A DNA stretch of 52,130 bases from DAIUCA01 sp964613675 (GCA_964613675.1 CAZTIH010000002.1:1-52130), one strand, 5' to 3'; positions 8,098-16,269 are shown, numbered from the stretch's first letter. A program made the numbers and translations. Notes: generated from the letters alone by a model not told the origin.

Positions 8098-8328
8098 TTA
8101 ATCCTCGTCTTCGCTGTCAAGCCGTTTTGCGCGCACCGTCATGGGCAAATGGGGCTTCTTATCGAAAATCTCTACGCTGTAACGCGACCCATCAGAGAGG
8201 GTCAGAGCGCCGCCCCACTTGTCTTCGCTATCAAATTCCATCTCCACTACGGTCTCTTCTAAATCTTTTTTGGCGATGTAGAAGATGAGAGGCCCATTTT
8301 CTTTCTGGCTCAACATAACTTTTGGCAT
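8098..8328 (-). CDS. nifT: NifT/FixU protein
   Basis: 76 residues, the normal length. Family landmarks are the MPKVML start, FYIAKKDLEE, WGGALTLSDGSRY and the ending LPMTVRAKRLDSEDED. NifT is a small conserved nif protein whose loss has little effect in laboratory strains; its function is unknown. It lies 72 bases after nifK, with a hairpin between. GGAG precedes the ATG. Confidence 0.95.
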   Translation of the reverse strand: MPKVMLSQKENGPLIFYIAKKDLEETVVEMEFDSEDKWGGALTLSDGSRYSVEIFDKKPHLPMTVRAKRLDSEDED

Positions 8329-8347
8329 TCGTAATGCTCCGTAAAAG

Positions 8348-8369
8348 AAGGCGGGATCGTGCCCGCCTT
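8348..8369 (-). terminator. GC-rich hairpin between nifK and nifT
   Basis: AAGGCGGG (8348-8355) and CCCGCCTT (8362-8369) form a perfect eight-pair stem with a six-base loop. Read on the minus strand it is followed by CTTTTAC, a weak T-tract. It sits just after the nifK stop, where a partial terminator or an mRNA-stabilising hairpin would raise nifK message over the downstream accessory genes. Which of the two it is cannot be told from sequence. Confidence 0.6.
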
Positions 8370-8400
8370 TGCTAGAGATAACGACAATACAACCCGTCGA

Positions 8401-9969
8401 TTAACGAACGAGATCGTAGTTGTAGTCGGTGGTGCCCATGCCACGGGTATCTTCGTCAAGACGGATAAGAATTTCATTGACGAGAGTTTTGAGGATGTGC
8501 ATCGCACCTTCGTAACCGAGGGTGGTATCACGGTGCAAGTGATGACGATCGAAAATTGGGAAACCTAACCGAATCAAGGGCACTTCAAACTCTTTGCCCT
8601 TCTGAAGCGTGTCGCGTTGGATGAACTTGCCATAAGAGTTGCCGATCATGAAGTCGGGCTTGTTGGTAAATACCAGCGAGCGCAGGTGCCACAAATCGCA
8701 ACCTACATACACTTCACAACCTTTGCCGTAGGGCGAGCTGTCGAGGATTTTGATGACCTCTTTGCGCCACCGCTTCGAGCCGTTGTTGCAGAGAATATGA
8801 ATCGGTTCAGCGCCCAGTTCCAGAATGAACTTGGTCATGCCCATGACGAAATCCGGATCGCCCCACAGCGCAAACTTCTTGCCGTGCAACCAGGTGTGGG
8901 AATCGGTGATCATGTCCACCAAACGGCCCCGTTCCTTGCTCAAAGACGCTGGAATCGGCTTACCCGTGATTTCAGACACTTTCATTAAGAACTCATCCGT
9001 CCACTCCAAGCCCATAGGGATGCGGAGTTTGGGGATGCTGTGATTCCAGGTGCCTTCGATGTACTTTTTGGTTTTTTCTAAATGCCAAGGTTGAAGCAAA
9101 ATCGTGTCGATGGCATTGGGGGCGTCGCGCATTTCGTCTTGAGTCGTGCCACCAGCATACATGCGGTATTCGCCATCAGCGGGGGTATCGAGGACTTCTT
9201 CCGGATCCGACAGGAATGTGTAATCAACGCCCATTTCGGTCAACATGCGCTTGATGACGCGGAAGTTGCCTAAGTAGGTCTCAAAGCCGGGAACGATGTT
9301 TAATTTGCCGTTTTTACCGGGGGTTTTGTCTTCCATGTGCTTGAGGGTAAAGAAGCGGGCAATCCCTTCAAACATGTTATCCCAACCCGTGACATGCGAA
9401 CCCACAAAGCTGGGGGTATGGGCAAAGGGAACCGGATAATCCTGTGCGACATAACCTTCTTTCTTGGCGTTGCCGATGAACGCATTTAAGTCGTCACCGA
9501 TCACTTCCGCCATACAGGTCGTGGAAACGGCGATCATTTCGGGCTTGTAGATGGCTTTAGCGTTCTCTAAGCCGTCAAACATGTTTTTCTGGCCACCAAA
9601 CACCGCCGCGTCTTCTGTCATCGAGTCGGATACGCAAGCGATGGGCTCACGGAAATGACGGTTAAAGTAGGTACGGAAGTAAGCAACACAGCCTTGTGAA
9701 CCGTGAACGTAGGGCAGGGTTTTTTCAAATCCTAAAGCGCATAACACCGCGCCGAGAGGTTGACAGGCTTTCGCAGGGTTAACCGTTAAGGCTTCGCGCT
9801 TGAAGTTGAGCTCTTTGTACTCTTCGGTGGTCGTCCATTGGAAAACACGATCGATCTCGCCTTGATCGACGCGATCTTCATATTTTTCCTGCTTATTGCG
9901 CATACTGTCCTTGTATTCGTCCTGACGAAACAAGGGATAGGACGGCTTAATGGTATCGACTTCTTGCAT
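8401..9969 (-). CDS. nifK: Nitrogenase molybdenum-iron protein beta chain
   Basis: 522 residues from the ATG at 9969 (GGAG upstream; five further in-frame residues exist but lack an RBS). The beta subunit of dinitrogenase shares the P-cluster with NifD. The cysteine ligands are present: Cys69 in KACQPLGA, Cys94 in HGSQGCVAYFRT and Cys152 in STTCMAEVIGDD. The length and the KLNIVPGFETYLGNF region fit molybdenum NifK rather than VnfK or AnfK. It is the first gene of its operon: no nifH or nifD lies upstream, which is unusual because nifHDK are normally contiguous. Upstream are a sigma-54 promoter and a NifA site. Confidence 0.97.
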   Translation of the reverse strand: MQEVDTIKPSYPLFRQDEYKDSMRNKQEKYEDRVDQGEIDRVFQWTTTEEYKELNFKREALTVNPAKACQPLGAVLCALGFEKTLPYVHGSQGCVAYFRTYFNRHFREPIACVSDSMTEDAAVFGGQKNMFDGLENAKAIYKPEMIAVSTTCMAEVIGDDLNAFIGNAKKEGYVAQDYPVPFAHTPSFVGSHVTGWDNMFEGIARFFTLKHMEDKTPGKNGKLNIVPGFETYLGNFRVIKRMLTEMGVDYTFLSDPEEVLDTPADGEYRMYAGGTTQDEMRDAPNAIDTILLQPWHLEKTKKYIEGTWNHSIPKLRIPMGLEWTDEFLMKVSEITGKPIPASLSKERGRLVDMITDSHTWLHGKKFALWGDPDFVMGMTKFILELGAEPIHILCNNGSKRWRKEVIKILDSSPYGKGCEVYVGCDLWHLRSLVFTNKPDFMIGNSYGKFIQRDTLQKGKEFEVPLIRLGFPIFDRHHLHRDTTLGYEGAMHILKTLVNEILIRLDEDTRGMGTTDYNYDLVR

Positions 9970-10067
9970 GGGTAATCTCCGCACCGCGCCACTTATTCGT
10001 GAACACCGGGTTTAAAAGTAAGGGAACCGACATTCGGGGCACTCAACAGCGCCTCATCTCTCTAAGA

Positions 10068-10082
10068 GCAGTTTGTGTGCCA
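10068..10082 (-). promoter_or_regulatory. Sigma-54 (-24/-12) promoter of the nifK operon
   Basis: On the minus strand the sequence reads TGGCACACAAACTGC, matching TGGCAC at -24 and TGC at -12 with the exact GG-N10-GC spacing required by sigma-54. Transcription would start near 10056, about 87 bases before the nifK ATG. Its presence shows that nifK can be transcribed independently of nifHD. Confidence 0.82.
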
Positions 10083-10135
10083 GTCAAAAAGTCGTGTAAA
10101 CTATTGATTTTAATAAGAACGCGAAAATAATTTTC

Positions 10136-10151
10136 TGTGGGAAGTCAGACA
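10136..10151. promoter_or_regulatory. NifA upstream activator sequence
   Basis: TGTGGGAAGTCAGACA fits the NifA consensus TGT-N10-ACA exactly. It lies about 54 bases upstream of the -24 element and about 80 from the predicted start of transcription. Because the site is palindromic it has no direction; only the nifK side has a matching sigma-54 promoter. Confidence 0.75.
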
Positions 10152-10263
10152 AAGTTTCCGACGGCCACGCATGATTAACGACATTCCATTCCTCATCTGC
10201 GACTCGCTTGTCAATTGCGCTATGTTGGAAACCCTTAACACGATTTAACAACAGGCAAATTCG

Positions 10264-11106
10264 ATGCGACGGTTCATATTGAGCGGTTTGATAGGCTTCA
10301 GCGGGAGCATCAGTGCTTCAACCGAAGTCCTGTGGGTTGAGTCCAACTTCCCGCCGATTGTGATGACTGAGGGTAACTTTGCGGGGCAGGGATACACCCA
10401 GTTAGCCCGTCAGTACTTTATTGAACGACTTCCCCAATTCTCACACACCTATTCGGAGGGTGCGCTGCGGCGGTTTTTTGAATTAGCCCGCCAGCAGGAT
10501 GGGGTGTGTTACTCGGGAATTATCAAAACACCAGAACGGGCAGAATTTTTGGCGTTCAGCGATGTTGTTTATGTTGTGCCCTCGCATCATGTAGTGGTGA
10601 GGCGATCTGAAAAAGCTCGGTTTACGCCACTAATTAATGAGAAGGGCGAAATTGATTTAGCCGCATTGCTTGCTGATCCCAACTTCACAACCAGTCTCAA
10701 TCCTGAACGGGCCTTTTCACCGTATATCGACAGCTTAATCCGCCAAACGCTACCGGCGTCACATATCGAGCAGGTGGTTCAGACTTCTGCAAGTTTTCAG
10801 CAATTGGCGATGGGTTGGTTGGATTATGCGATTGCGTTTATGGAGGAGGCTTATTGGCACTATCCCAAAGGAAATGGCGTTTTTGCTTACTTTCCAATCG
10901 CGCACAATCCACTTTGGATTGTCAGTCATGTCGCCTGTAGTGATCGAGAAATAGGGCGCCAATTGATTGCGGCAGTTAATGAGATTGTAGCGTCTGCGGG
11001 GGAAAATCCTCCATGGCAGGCGTTTTATCGTCAATGGTTGGACGATACGGGGCGGCAGCGATTCGATGAGCTGCTCGAGCAATTTTTGGCGTCCCCTGGA
11101 AATTAG
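10264..11106 (+). CDS. Periplasmic solute-binding-like protein (TIGR02285-like)
   Basis: 280 residues with an amino-terminal signal peptide (MRRFILSGLIGFSGSISAS). The rest resembles a type II periplasmic binding fold: EVLWVESNFPPIVMTEG, CYSGIIKTPERAEFLAFS, SLNPERAFSPYIDSLI and GENPPWQAFYRQWLD. From memory this pattern fits the TIGR02285 group, related to extracellular solute-binding family 3, whose ligands are unknown. No permease or ATPase gene lies nearby, so it may act as a sensor-type binding protein rather than in an ABC importer. A degraded paralog follows four bases downstream. It is divergent from nifK. Confidence 0.85.
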   Translation: MRRFILSGLIGFSGSISASTEVLWVESNFPPIVMTEGNFAGQGYTQLARQYFIERLPQFSHTYSEGALRRFFELARQQDGVCYSGIIKTPERAEFLAFSDVVYVVPSHHVVVRRSEKARFTPLINEKGEIDLAALLADPNFTTSLNPERAFSPYIDSLIRQTLPASHIEQVVQTSASFQQLAMGWLDYAIAFMEEAYWHYPKGNGVFAYFPIAHNPLWIVSHVACSDREIGRQLIAAVNEIVASAGENPPWQAFYRQWLDDTGRQRFDELLEQFLASPGN

Positions 11107-11110
11107 CGCA

Positions 11111-11986
11111 ATGATTGGGCTAATCGTGTTACTGGTTTGGCTGCCGATGCTGAGTATCGCTTCCGAAACCCCCGCAGAAGAAATCTTGTGGATCGATTTC
11201 GATACGCCACCGCTTTACATTCATAGCGGGGCATATCTGGGGCAAGGGGGAGTTCAGCAAACCCGCGATTATTTCATTCAGCATCTATCACAATTTCGGC
11301 ATCGCATTGAGCGGGGGTCTTTAGCGACCTTTTTTGAGTTCGTCCAACATCATGACCATGACGGCGCGGTGTGTAATGCGGCGATGTTGAAGAGTAATGA
11401 ACGAGAACGATTTGTCGCTTTTAGTCTGCCCGTTTACTTTACTTTTGGGCATCATCTGGTCGTAAAATAACGGGATCTAGCGCGGTTTACGCCCTTCCTC
11501 GATGAGCAGGGCAAAGTGAGTTTGGCCCCGTTATTTGTGAATCAGGAATTTCTGGGAAGCCTCAATCCTAGACGCCAGTATTCTCCGTATGTCACTGAGT
11601 TGATTAAAAATTCCCCGCCGTTGCCGAATATCGAATGGTCGTTACAAAACGCGCCGAGTTTTGCAAAATTAGAAGCGGGCTGGGTGGACTACACGCTAGC
11701 ACTTATCGAAGAATCCCTGTGGCATCAAAAGGTTAAAGGTTCATTGGCGTACTTGCCCATTGCAAATAGCCCTAGTTACATCACGGGCTACTTTGCGTGC
11801 AGTCGCAATGTGTCGGGCCTTAAGGCGATTGAAAACATTAACGAAATAATCGCGGCGGCGGGTGCGAGACCGCCGTGGATTGAATTTCATCGCACATGGT
11901 TGGACGAAGAAGGGAAGGTGTTGTACGACCGACTGCTCGAACAAAATCAACCTTTCGCACAGAATTCGCTGTATTTATCGCATTAA
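11111..11986 (+). pseudogene. Second solute-binding-like paralog, interrupted by an in-frame stop
   Basis: A tandem copy of the preceding gene: EEILWIDFDTPPLYIHSGA, SLNPRRQYSPYVTELIKN and GARPPWIEFHRTWLDEEG align throughout. A TAA at 11468-11470 falls inside HHLVVK-stop-RDLARFTPF, where the paralog reads HHVVVRRSEKARFTPL; the same frame then continues to 11986. So one nonsense codon, not a frameshift, splits the gene into pieces of about 119 and 172 residues. It is either a recent pseudogene or a base-call error. A signal peptide is visible (MIGLIVLLVWLPMLSIAS). The end overlaps the convergent pirin gene by 12 bases. Confidence 0.85.
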
Positions 11987-12679
11987 CACCGAAAAAATCA
12001 AAATCTCAGACATTTCCAGACCAGTAAGGGTAAGACGATCAATGGCTTCTACGGCCAATCCATCGCCTGCCGACAAGACATAATCGCCACAAGTGACCTT
12101 TCCACGGGCAATTTGTACCCAAACTTTGCGCGATGGCGTGAGTGCAAAATCGAGTTGTTCTTGGGGACGAAGTAAGGAAACGGTGATTTCGGTATCTTGA
12201 TGAATGCGCAAACTCTCATTTCTGCCATCGGGCGACGCGATGAGACACCATTTTCCCAATTTGGCGTCATCGGCGAAAAAGCGTTGTTCATAACCGGGTG
12301 GGAGATTTTTTTCCCAAGGTTTGATCCAAATCTGTAAAAAATGGCTAGTTTCCGACGAGGAAGGATTGTACTCACTGTGTGTAATCCCCGATCCTGCGGT
12401 CATTCGCTGGACATCGCCTCGCTGAATCGTCGAACCATTACCGAGCGAATCCGCATGGGCCAGTGAACCGGTAAGGACATAGGAAATAATTTCCATGTCG
12501 CGGTGCGAATGGGGGGCAAATCCTTTGTTTGGCGCAACCCGATCCTCGTTAATGACGTGCAAATCGCCAAATCCACGATGCTGGGGGTCGTAATAATCGC
12601 CAAACGAGAAGGTATGATGACTGTTGAGCCATCCGTAATTCACATGACCGCGTTCGTTCGCGGGGCGTAAGGTCAACAT
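11975..12679 (-). CDS. Pirin family protein (bicupin, quercetinase-like)
   Basis: 234 residues, the short pirin type of YhhW. The amino-terminal cupin has all four metal ligands: His57 and His59 in APHSHRDME, His101 and Glu103 in GSGITHSEY. YhhW has quercetin 2,3-dioxygenase activity in vitro; physiological roles of pirins are mostly unknown. The carboxy-terminal cupin lacks a metal site, as usual. AGAGGAAA precedes the ATG. Cytoplasmic. An inverted repeat lies 24-46 bases upstream. Confidence 0.95.
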   Translation of the reverse strand: MLTLRPANERGHVNYGWLNSHHTFSFGDYYDPQHRGFGDLHVINEDRVAPNKGFAPHSHRDMEIISYVLTGSLAHADSLGNGSTIQRGDVQRMTAGSGITHSEYNPSSSETSHFLQIWIKPWEKNLPPGYEQRFFADDAKLGKWCLIASPDGRNESLRIHQDTEITVSLLRPQEQLDFALTPSRKVWVQIARGKVTCGDYVLSAGDGLAVEAIDRLTLTGLEMSEILIFSVLMR

Positions 12680-12702
12680 GAAACTTTTCCTCTTTTTCGA
12701 TG

Positions 12703-12725
12703 AAAGTAACTGGTTACCTTACTTT
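12703..12725. promoter_or_regulatory. Inverted repeat upstream of the pirin gene (possible operator)
   Basis: AAAGTAA (12703-12709) and TTACTTT (12719-12725) are perfect inverted arms separated by nine bases; a nested GTAAC-TG-GTTAC (12706-12717) lies inside. The position close to the pirin start suits a repressor site. Similar palindromes occur at targets of small redox-responsive regulators, but the regulator is not identified. Confidence 0.5.
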
Positions 12726-12787
12726 GGGGTGATTGCGCGAATTTCGAGCGTAAAAATACCCTTAAATCCTTTTAGTAATCTATCAGA

Positions 12788-14113
12788 CTAACGATGACTA
12801 CAGTTAGGATGCAGAGCAAATTGGTTAAAAGGGTCTTGAAAGTCGGGATTACAGATAAATTCCCAATCGGTCAGACTTTCCAGAAATGCCATGAGATCAG
12901 CCTTTTCGTCATCAGTTAAGGTAAATTCAACGATCAAATCGCTGCGAAACGGATTTAATGCGCCGTCGCCTTGAAATGCTCCTGATTCAATCAATCGTCC
13001 ACCTCGGGCGTAATGGTCGATGACCTCCGATAAAGTCGCGATGGAACCATCGTGCATGTAAGGCGCGGTCAACGCGATATTTCGTAAGGTGGGAGGGCGA
13101 AATCGACCCATATCCTGAGGCCGGAAGGTAAATTCCCACAATCCTTGCTGGTTAGGCGGGTAATCGCCCGTTCCGCCAATGTTGTACAACCCATTATTAT
13201 GGAATTCGATGTCGTCGATCACGGTATTTTGATGGCGTATGGATTGGCTGAAATTGAATCCGCCGTGACAATGAAAACACTCCAATCGCTCGGAAAAGAA
13301 CAATTCTTCGCCACGCCTTACTGCGTCATTTAATGGGGTATAAGTCAAAGTTCTAGGCGTAACACAACTAGTTTCATCTTGTGGATCAAAAACGATGGGA
13401 GGGATGATAAATTCATCGCCACTTCCATCACCGCCACTTCCATCACCGCCACTTCCATCACCGTGTCTTAGTAAGGATTCTCCCACCGTTCCCTGATCAT
13501 AGGCCGAATTCGCCGAAATTAAGCTCGAAACAAAGGAAGCCAACGCATTCGCCACATTGGACGGCGTGAATGGATCGCGTTCGCTGGGGTACGCTTTTTC
13601 AAATATTGGTGGATATAGAGGCGTTAATTTGAGTCGGTCAAGAATCTGTGTTTCGTAACCTGTCCATCCCATTTCGACGGGAAATTCATTGAACATCGGC
13701 GTAAGCACCTGCGTATGGGGCGTCAGTAAGGTGGGATTGGCCCAATCGAATACCGAGTTGTACACCACATTTACAAGTGCCATGGAGTGACGCGGTAAGG
13801 TTTCTTGCGTCGCGCCTTGCGATAAAGGGAGTCCGTCGCTAAAGGCTTTCGAGGGCAAGTGGCAGGAGGCACAGGCGATAGTCTGGTTGAAAGACAGGCG
13901 TTTATCGTAAAACAGGTAGCGTCCCAACTCCAATTTGGGGTTAGTAATGGGATTATCGGGATAGGCTTTCGGGGGCGGAAAGTGACGAGGTAATGACCAA
14001 CAGTAAGGATCAAATACCATTTTCTGTGAATTTTCTTCCTCACCGCCTCCACAGGCGCCCAGCATTATAATTATGCCGACGCCGATTGTATGAAGAAATT
14101 TGGAGTAAATCAT
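12788..14113 (-). CDS. mbnH: MbnH-family di-haem c-type enzyme
   Basis: 441-residue exported lipoprotein (lipobox LGAC, Cys21) with two haem c motifs, CASCH at 81-85 and CFHCH at 279-283. It belongs to the MauG/bacterial cytochrome c peroxidase superfamily; the order mbnP-mbnH and the motif FRPPTLRNIALTAPYMHDG fit the MbnH partner. MbnH oxidises a tryptophan of its partner MbnP to kynurenine, creating a Cu(I) site. The ATG overlaps the mbnP stop (ATGA). Odd feature: a Gly/Asp/Ser tract at about 218-233 from a 15-bp triplicated repeat, followed by a Cys250-containing segment before the second haem domain. No methanobactin genes are in the window. Confidence 0.9.
   Translation of the reverse strand: MIYSKFLHTIGVGIIIMLGACGGGEEENSQKMVFDPYCWSLPRHFPPPKAYPDNPITNPKLELGRYLFYDKRLSFNQTIACASCHLPSKAFSDGLPLSQGATQETLPRHSMALVNVVYNSVFDWANPTLLTPHTQVLTPMFNEFPVEMGWTGYETQILDRLKLTPLYPPIFEKAYPSERDPFTPSNVANALASFVSSLISANSAYDQGTVGESLLRHGDGSGGDGSGGDGSGDEFIIPPIVFDPQDETSCVTPRTLTYTPLNDAVRRGEELFFSERLECFHCHGGFNFSQSIRHQNTVIDDIEFHNNGLYNIGGTGDYPPNQQGLWEFTFRPQDMGRFRPPTLRNIALTAPYMHDGSIATLSEVIDHYARGGRLIESGAFQGDGALNPFRSDLIVEFTLTDDEKADLMAFLESLTDWEFICNPDFQDPFNQFALHPNCSHR
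13418..13462. repeat. 15-bp tandem repeat, three units, inside mbnH
   Basis: Three perfect copies of GCCACTTCCATCACC. On the minus strand they encode repeated GDGSG in a surface linker between the two haem domains. The length is a multiple of three, so slippage would keep the frame. Confidence 0.92.
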
Positions 14114-15006
14114 TGAATTACGCTGAAAAATTGCTGTTCCACTTTCGGGTGAAACTCAGACGGAACGCCCGCACCGGGAAAGAAAGTAAAGTCCAGTCCG
14201 AGGCGCGGCATGATGGCGATGCACTCGGGATCGTTGTTGCCCGACATGCAGCCCGACGAAGTCTGCGGCGTGTTCACGGTCACATTGGAATTGGCGAGCA
14301 CCCGTCCCCCATCCACGGCAATGGTGTGGCGATCTGGATTGAAGTTGTTCAGACAGATTTCGGCCACATTTGCAAACCCGCAGGCGGCAATTGGCGGCGC
14401 ATTCCCGCTCGTTCCCGGACATTCCGTGCTGCCCAAATGGATATGGAACGACTGATTTAGGCCGCCCGGATCGCCAACACCATCAAAACGCACGAATTTA
14501 CGACCCGCTCGCCAGTTCCAGAGCATCCCCGACGCATTCAAGGGCGCAGGCGAAACGGCCAAATCCGCATGGTTTTCGTCGAAGGGCAGCCCGAGTTTGA
14601 AGCAGATGCTGCGATAAGTGTCCTCGGGGACTTCGCCGATGATTTGTGGATTCATCTCAGGCGTGCCGTTCAGACAACCATCTTCCAAGTCGATCATGAC
14701 CGTATCATTGACCTGCCAGCGGTTATCGGGAATCAGTTCGACGGGAACACGGGTTCTGTCTTGTGTTAGGAGCACGACGTCGTGCAGATAAAACCGAAAA
14801 TCGTTGACGCGATAAGCCGTTACAGGGCCGATGCCGACGTTCTGATAGGTTTCGCCGCATCGGAAATTTGCACCGTTAACAAAACCTCTGAATCTAATTT
14901 CGACTCGACGATTACGAGGTGCAGTTTCAGTCTCTCCCCCGCTGTCGCCGCCGCAGCCCGCTAATAAAAAACCGCTCAAAGTGAGTAATAATAATCGCGA
15001 TGGCAT
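14110..15006 (-). CDS. mbnP: MbnP-family copper-binding lipoprotein
   Basis: 298 residues, lipobox LLAGC (Cys18). Family landmarks: VNDFRFYLHDVVLL, a set of cysteines (50, 111, 135, 196, 209, 218, 253, 262) and the segment GMLWNWRAGRKFVRFDG, whose tryptophans (163, 165) include the one expected to be converted to kynurenine by MbnH. MbnP binds one Cu(I) in the periplasm; the pair is known as the metallo-mystery pair and occurs with or without methanobactin synthesis genes. It lies directly upstream of mbnH and only 33 bases from the divergent regB start, so the two promoters must overlap or extend into the neighbouring genes. Confidence 0.9.
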   Translation of the reverse strand: MPSRLLLLTLSGFLLAGCGGDSGGETETAPRNRRVEIRFRGFVNGANFRCGETYQNVGIGPVTAYRVNDFRFYLHDVVLLTQDRTRVPVELIPDNRWQVNDTVMIDLEDGCLNGTPEMNPQIIGEVPEDTYRSICFKLGLPFDENHADLAVSPAPLNASGMLWNWRAGRKFVRFDGVGDPGGLNQSFHIHLGSTECPGTSGNAPPIAACGFANVAEICLNNFNPDRHTIAVDGGRVLANSNVTVNTPQTSSGCMSGNNDPECIAIMPRLGLDFTFFPGAGVPSEFHPKVEQQFFSVIQ

Positions 15007-15039
15007 GGTTAATGTGCCCGAATAAATTGAGGAGAAAAA

Positions 15040-16269
15040 ATGTTAATTCACATCATTAACGAAGACGATGCGACAAATTGTCGCACCCCTCATCAGGGCC
15101 AAATAAAACGGGCATTTTGGGCAGCGCGATTAGCCTTTTGGATTGCGGTAACTATTCCTACGATGTGGATTTTTTCTCAACAAAATCAATTATTTTTATG
15201 GATATGGTTGGGATTAAGTAGCGGATATTTTTTGTTGTCGCTCACTTATCAAACGACAAAACAATTCGCTTATCTCATTAGCGACATTCTCTTATTAAGT
15301 GGTCTGCTGTATTTCATCGGCGGAGCCACCAATCCGTTTATTTCGATGCTGCTAATTCCCGTCATAACGGGGGCCATTTTATTTGCTGATTATCGGACTT
15401 GGTTAATTACCGCGCTGTGTATTCTGATGCACACCTTGCTGATGTTCTGGTATCACCCGTTGAGTTCTGATCTCCACGGTCACGGTCACGGATTTACGGC
15501 GCATGTATGGGGGATGTGGCTGGTTTTCCTGATGAGTGCCGTTCTGATCACCCACTCACTGCAACGTCTGAATCAGGCGTTGTTTCAGCGGGAACGACAA
15601 CTGGCACAACTTCGCGAACAGACCTTGCAGGACGAGCAGATGGTGGCATTAGGAATTTTCGCGGCGGGGGTGGCCCACGAGCTGGGTACGCCGCTTTCAA
15701 TAATCTCGATATTGAGTCACGAATTGGAACAGCTCAAACATCTCGATCCCGAAATGGCGCACGACATGGCGACGATCAGCGCGCAAATTGAGATTTGTTG
15801 CCAGCGATTGCGGCAGCTGCGCGATCCGACCCATTGGCACCAAGCGTATTCGTCGAATTTTTCTGAATTGATTCAACAGACCCAGTTCCGATGGCAGCTA
15901 TTGCGACCACAGACGCCGTTAAATGTCGAGCTTTCGGTAGCAGACGTTCGGATTGCGCGACCCTATCTGTTAGGCCAGACGCTGATGAGTCTTCTGAACA
16001 ACGCGGCGGAGAGTTCGCCCGACGGCATTACATTGACGGGGTATTGCCAAATTCGGCGACTGGTAATTGAAATTCACGATCAAGGCGCGGGGTTGAACGC
16101 GGAAATGAGGGCAAAATTGGGGCAACAGCCTATGAGTACAAAGGAAACCGGGCTAGGAATTGGGCTAATGCTCGCGACGAACGCCATTCATCGTTTAGGG
16201 GGACATCTGAAATTTATCCATCAACCGCGCCATACGGTGCGCATCGAACTTCCATTGCTCAATGTCTGA
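15040..16269 (+). CDS. regB: RegB/PrrB-type redox sensor histidine kinase
   Basis: 409 residues with about six membrane helices (27-175). The ubiquinone-site motif GGATNPF is at 94-100; the H-box AAGVAHELGTPLS has His213. The redox cysteine seen in RegB after the H-box corresponds here to a double Cys253-Cys254 (IEICCQRLRQL). ATP-binding boxes follow: SLLNNAAES, HDQGAG and GLGIGL. RegB-type kinases are active under low oxygen with a reduced quinone pool and control respiration, nitrogen fixation and redox balance. A His-rich loop (HGHGHG, 146-151) lies before the last helix. GAGGAG precedes the ATG; regA overlaps its end by eight bases. Confidence 0.92.
   Translation: MLIHIINEDDATNCRTPHQGQIKRAFWAARLAFWIAVTIPTMWIFSQQNQLFLWIWLGLSSGYFLLSLTYQTTKQFAYLISDILLLSGLLYFIGGATNPFISMLLIPVITGAILFADYRTWLITALCILMHTLLMFWYHPLSSDLHGHGHGFTAHVWGMWLVFLMSAVLITHSLQRLNQALFQRERQLAQLREQTLQDEQMVALGIFAAGVAHELGTPLSIISILSHELEQLKHLDPEMAHDMATISAQIEICCQRLRQLRDPTHWHQAYSSNFSELIQQTQFRWQLLRPQTPLNVELSVADVRIARPYLLGQTLMSLLNNAAESSPDGITLTGYCQIRRLVIEIHDQGAGLNAEMRAKLGQQPMSTKETGLGIGLMLATNAIHRLGGHLKFIHQPRHTVRIELPLLNV

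Larger units (their letters stand above)
9970..10263. other. Divergent intergenic region, nifK / binding-protein gene
   Basis: 294 bases between two divergent genes. It holds the nifK leader, the sigma-54 promoter and the NifA site. The half facing the plus-strand gene (10152-10263) is AT-rich, but I see no convincing -35/-10 pair and no second sigma-54 element. No RNA gene is visible. Confidence 0.7.

Noticed and set aside
10223..10240. A second TGT...ACA motif as NifA site
   Set aside because: The spacing is twelve bases, not ten, so it does not fit the NifA consensus.
10264..11986. Complete ABC importer with two binding proteins
   Set aside because: No permease or ATPase gene lies in the window, and the second binding-protein gene is broken.
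14086..14460. 124-residue plus-strand ORF opposite mbnP
   Set aside because: A shadow of the MbnP codons; no start signal and no family.
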